Shown piece after piece: positions 62,542 to 64,000 of a stretch of DNA of 64,000 nt (position 1 is the first letter of the stretch; each line of letters begins with the position of its first letter). The notes below the pieces were generated by a model. That model was not told where the DNA came from. It ran no database searches and worked only from the letters and a program-made list of their open reading frames with translations. The translations under genes were made by a program, and so were the position numbers. The stretch spans positions 774,236 through 838,235 of the forward strand of contig JH720312.1 in NCBI GenBank assembly GCA_000231825.2, given 5' to 3'. This DNA is from Tetrahymena elliotti 4EA (Eukaryota > Ciliophora > Oligohymenophorea > Hymenostomatida > Tetrahymenidae).

Positions 62542-64000
62542 ATGAGCGTTTCGGCTTTATAATTAGGTTATCTCTCCAAATTTAAATAGCGAGTAAATAG
62601 ATTATTCAGATATTTTTGGACTATTATTATAGCAATTTACTAACAATCTAAATCTAATATTTCATTTTTATAAATAGGCTCTAGATAAAAAATAACCTCT
62701 AAAAGATGCAATTCAGTAAAGTAAAGCATTATTAAGCAATTAGATAACTGTAAAATATTTTTTAAATTTGAAAAATAAAATGAAATGGAAGCATAATTTT
62801 AAAAAACATATTACATATATTAAAAAGCTCTCAGAGGGTATAAAGAAATATCCTTAATGTGCTGATGAATTTAAAATTAGATTAGTTTAGAAACAGATAA
62901 AAGAAATAGATAAAGTACCAACTATTTACAAAAAAATAGATACATTATATATTAGCAATAACAGCATAAAAGCTTTAGATGGTTTAGAATAATTCACGCA
63001 TTTATAACACTTGTCTATCTCTAATAACAATGTAATATTTTTAAAATTTCAATTTTTTAATTTATTCTGATTAAAAAGCCATTTCATTTTGGATAACTTT
63101 TTGTTTAGGTTGCAAAGAGTAAGCTTTGTAAATCTTATCAAAAAATTTAAAAATTTATATAAAATTTAAAACAATAAATAATGTTTAACTTTTTAAATAA
63201 ATCTAAAATAAAATTATAATTTATTAAACCTTCTAAAGCTAAAAGACATTTCGATGGTGAAATAAATTAGAAAGCTAGAAAATTTAGAGAGTCTGAATAT
63301 GTCTGGTAATCCAGTTACCAAACATCCAATTTATAGATAATTAATACTAACTACCCTTCCAAATTTACAATAACTTGATGGAAAAGTAAAGAAAAATATT
63401 TAATGAAATTATTATTTTTATTTATTTAAAATAATTTATAGGTAGTAACTAAAGAGGATAAACAAGTTGCAGAAGTTTAACTAAAAAAGCAAAATTCTCT
63501 TCTTGACCTCATTCTTAACAACTACATAGAAATTAGAAAATTAAATTATGTAAGACTTCACAATTATTCCTGTGTATATAGATATTAATTAACACCTAAT
63601 TTTTATAGATTTCCAAAAGACTAGATTTGCATCAATAACTTGGATAATATCATTTTTAGTTCATAAATTACCACCCTCAATTCTAAAATATGCCAGTTAA
63701 TTTGTAACAGATAAAAAAATAATACGATTTTCAGTCTCACTTTCCTTAGTATGTTAAGGATGTAAATTCTTTATTATGTTTAGGTATTTTAAGTTGAATC
63801 TCATTTTTATGTAAAAAGGAAATGGTTGATAACATAATGTCAGATATTTTAACTTTGTATGAATCTCTCAATTAATAGTTAGGGGAATAAGAATAAAATT
63901 ATGAAAAAGCTTTTACAGAATTAATGATGAAATAATAATAATTAATGGCTTAACTTAACATATCATGTCAACAATAAGTTGAAAAGCTTAATTCATTAAA
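62542..64000 (+). CDS. Leucine-rich-repeat protein, 5' part
   Basis: Runs off the right edge. Exons 62542-62592, 62678-63031, a 10-nt microexon 63109-63118 (tentative), 63246-63385, 63442-63549, 63609-63761, 63819 onward. The N-terminal 75 residues are basic and helical. SDS22-type LRRs follow: 'IDTLYISNNSIKALDGLEQF', 'LQHLSISNNNV', 'LENLESLNMSGNPV', then the LRR-cap 'HPIYRQLILTTLPNLQQLDG'. This GNPxxxxxxYR...LP.L..LD cap is typical of ciliary and centrosomal LRR proteins (LRRC family, centriolin-like). After the cap there is charged helical/coiled-coil sequence to the window end. Likely a cytoskeletal adaptor; the C-terminal part that would name it is outside the window. Confidence 0.75.

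Noticed and set aside
1..64000. CRISPR arrays, bacterial operons, insertion sequences
   Set aside because: No direct-repeat/spacer pattern, no ribosome-binding sites, no terminal inverted repeats with a transposase; gene structure is eukaryotic.

Overview
The window reads as nuclear (most likely macronuclear) DNA of an oligohymenophorean ciliate, closest in style to Tetrahymena. It is strongly A+T-rich throughout. Every recognisable gene is interrupted by in-frame TAA and TAG codons and ends only at TGA, which is the ciliate code with TAA/TAG = Gln and TGA = stop. Introns are GT...AG, very A+T-rich, and mostly 35-300 nt. A standard-code ORF search therefore fragments almost every gene here; the models below were built by reading both strands with TGA as the only stop and joining exons by splice sites and codon phase. 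Family calls are recognition from memory and have not been searched.

Layout, left to right. 1-1879 (-): N-terminal part of an OSCA/TMEM63-type channel running off the left edge. 2627-5308 (+): coiled-coil protein. 6148-7515 (-): RNF126-like RING-H2 ubiquitin ligase. 8733-9191 (+): four-exon small Cys-rich protein. 9709-12176 (-): SAXO-family axonemal microtubule protein. 13209-15288 (+): PPR protein. 15834-17009 (-): CDC123. 18056-19036 (-): GNAT acetyltransferase. 19458-23940 (-): cyclic-nucleotide-binding-domain (CNBD) protein with a long tail. 25446-27446 (+): CDP-diacylglycerol synthase. 27795-28507 (-): zinc-finger-like protein. 29280-33447 (-): tandem calcyphosin-like protein with about 14 EF-hands. 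33985-37992 (-): second CNBD protein. 39136-40368 (+): unknown low-complexity protein.

40.4-44.3 kb is gene-poor and holds a probable frameshifted gene relic, a short G+C-richer island and an uncertain basic ORF. Then come a SAM-dependent methyltransferase (44268-45083, +), about 3 kb of intergenic DNA, a calpain-like protein with its catalytic Cys replaced by Tyr (48026-51571, -), a 1,555-residue coiled-coil/Gln-rich protein (52401-57408, +), a diverged tandem repeat, a Tim17/22/23-like membrane protein (58161-59277, +), a COMM-domain protein (59571-60409, -), a LAMTOR4-like Ragulator subunit (60982-61457, +), and the start of a leucine-rich-repeat protein running off the right edge (62542 onward, +).

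There are no operons. Genes are separate transcription units with 0.3-3 kb between them. Themes are cilia and calcium signalling (SAXO, calcyphosin array, CNBD proteins, calpain), organelle biology (PPR, Tim17-like, CDP-DAG synthase, COMMD, LAMTOR4) and basic housekeeping (CDC123, RING ligase). I saw no rRNA, no convincing tRNA, no CRISPR array and no intact mobile element.
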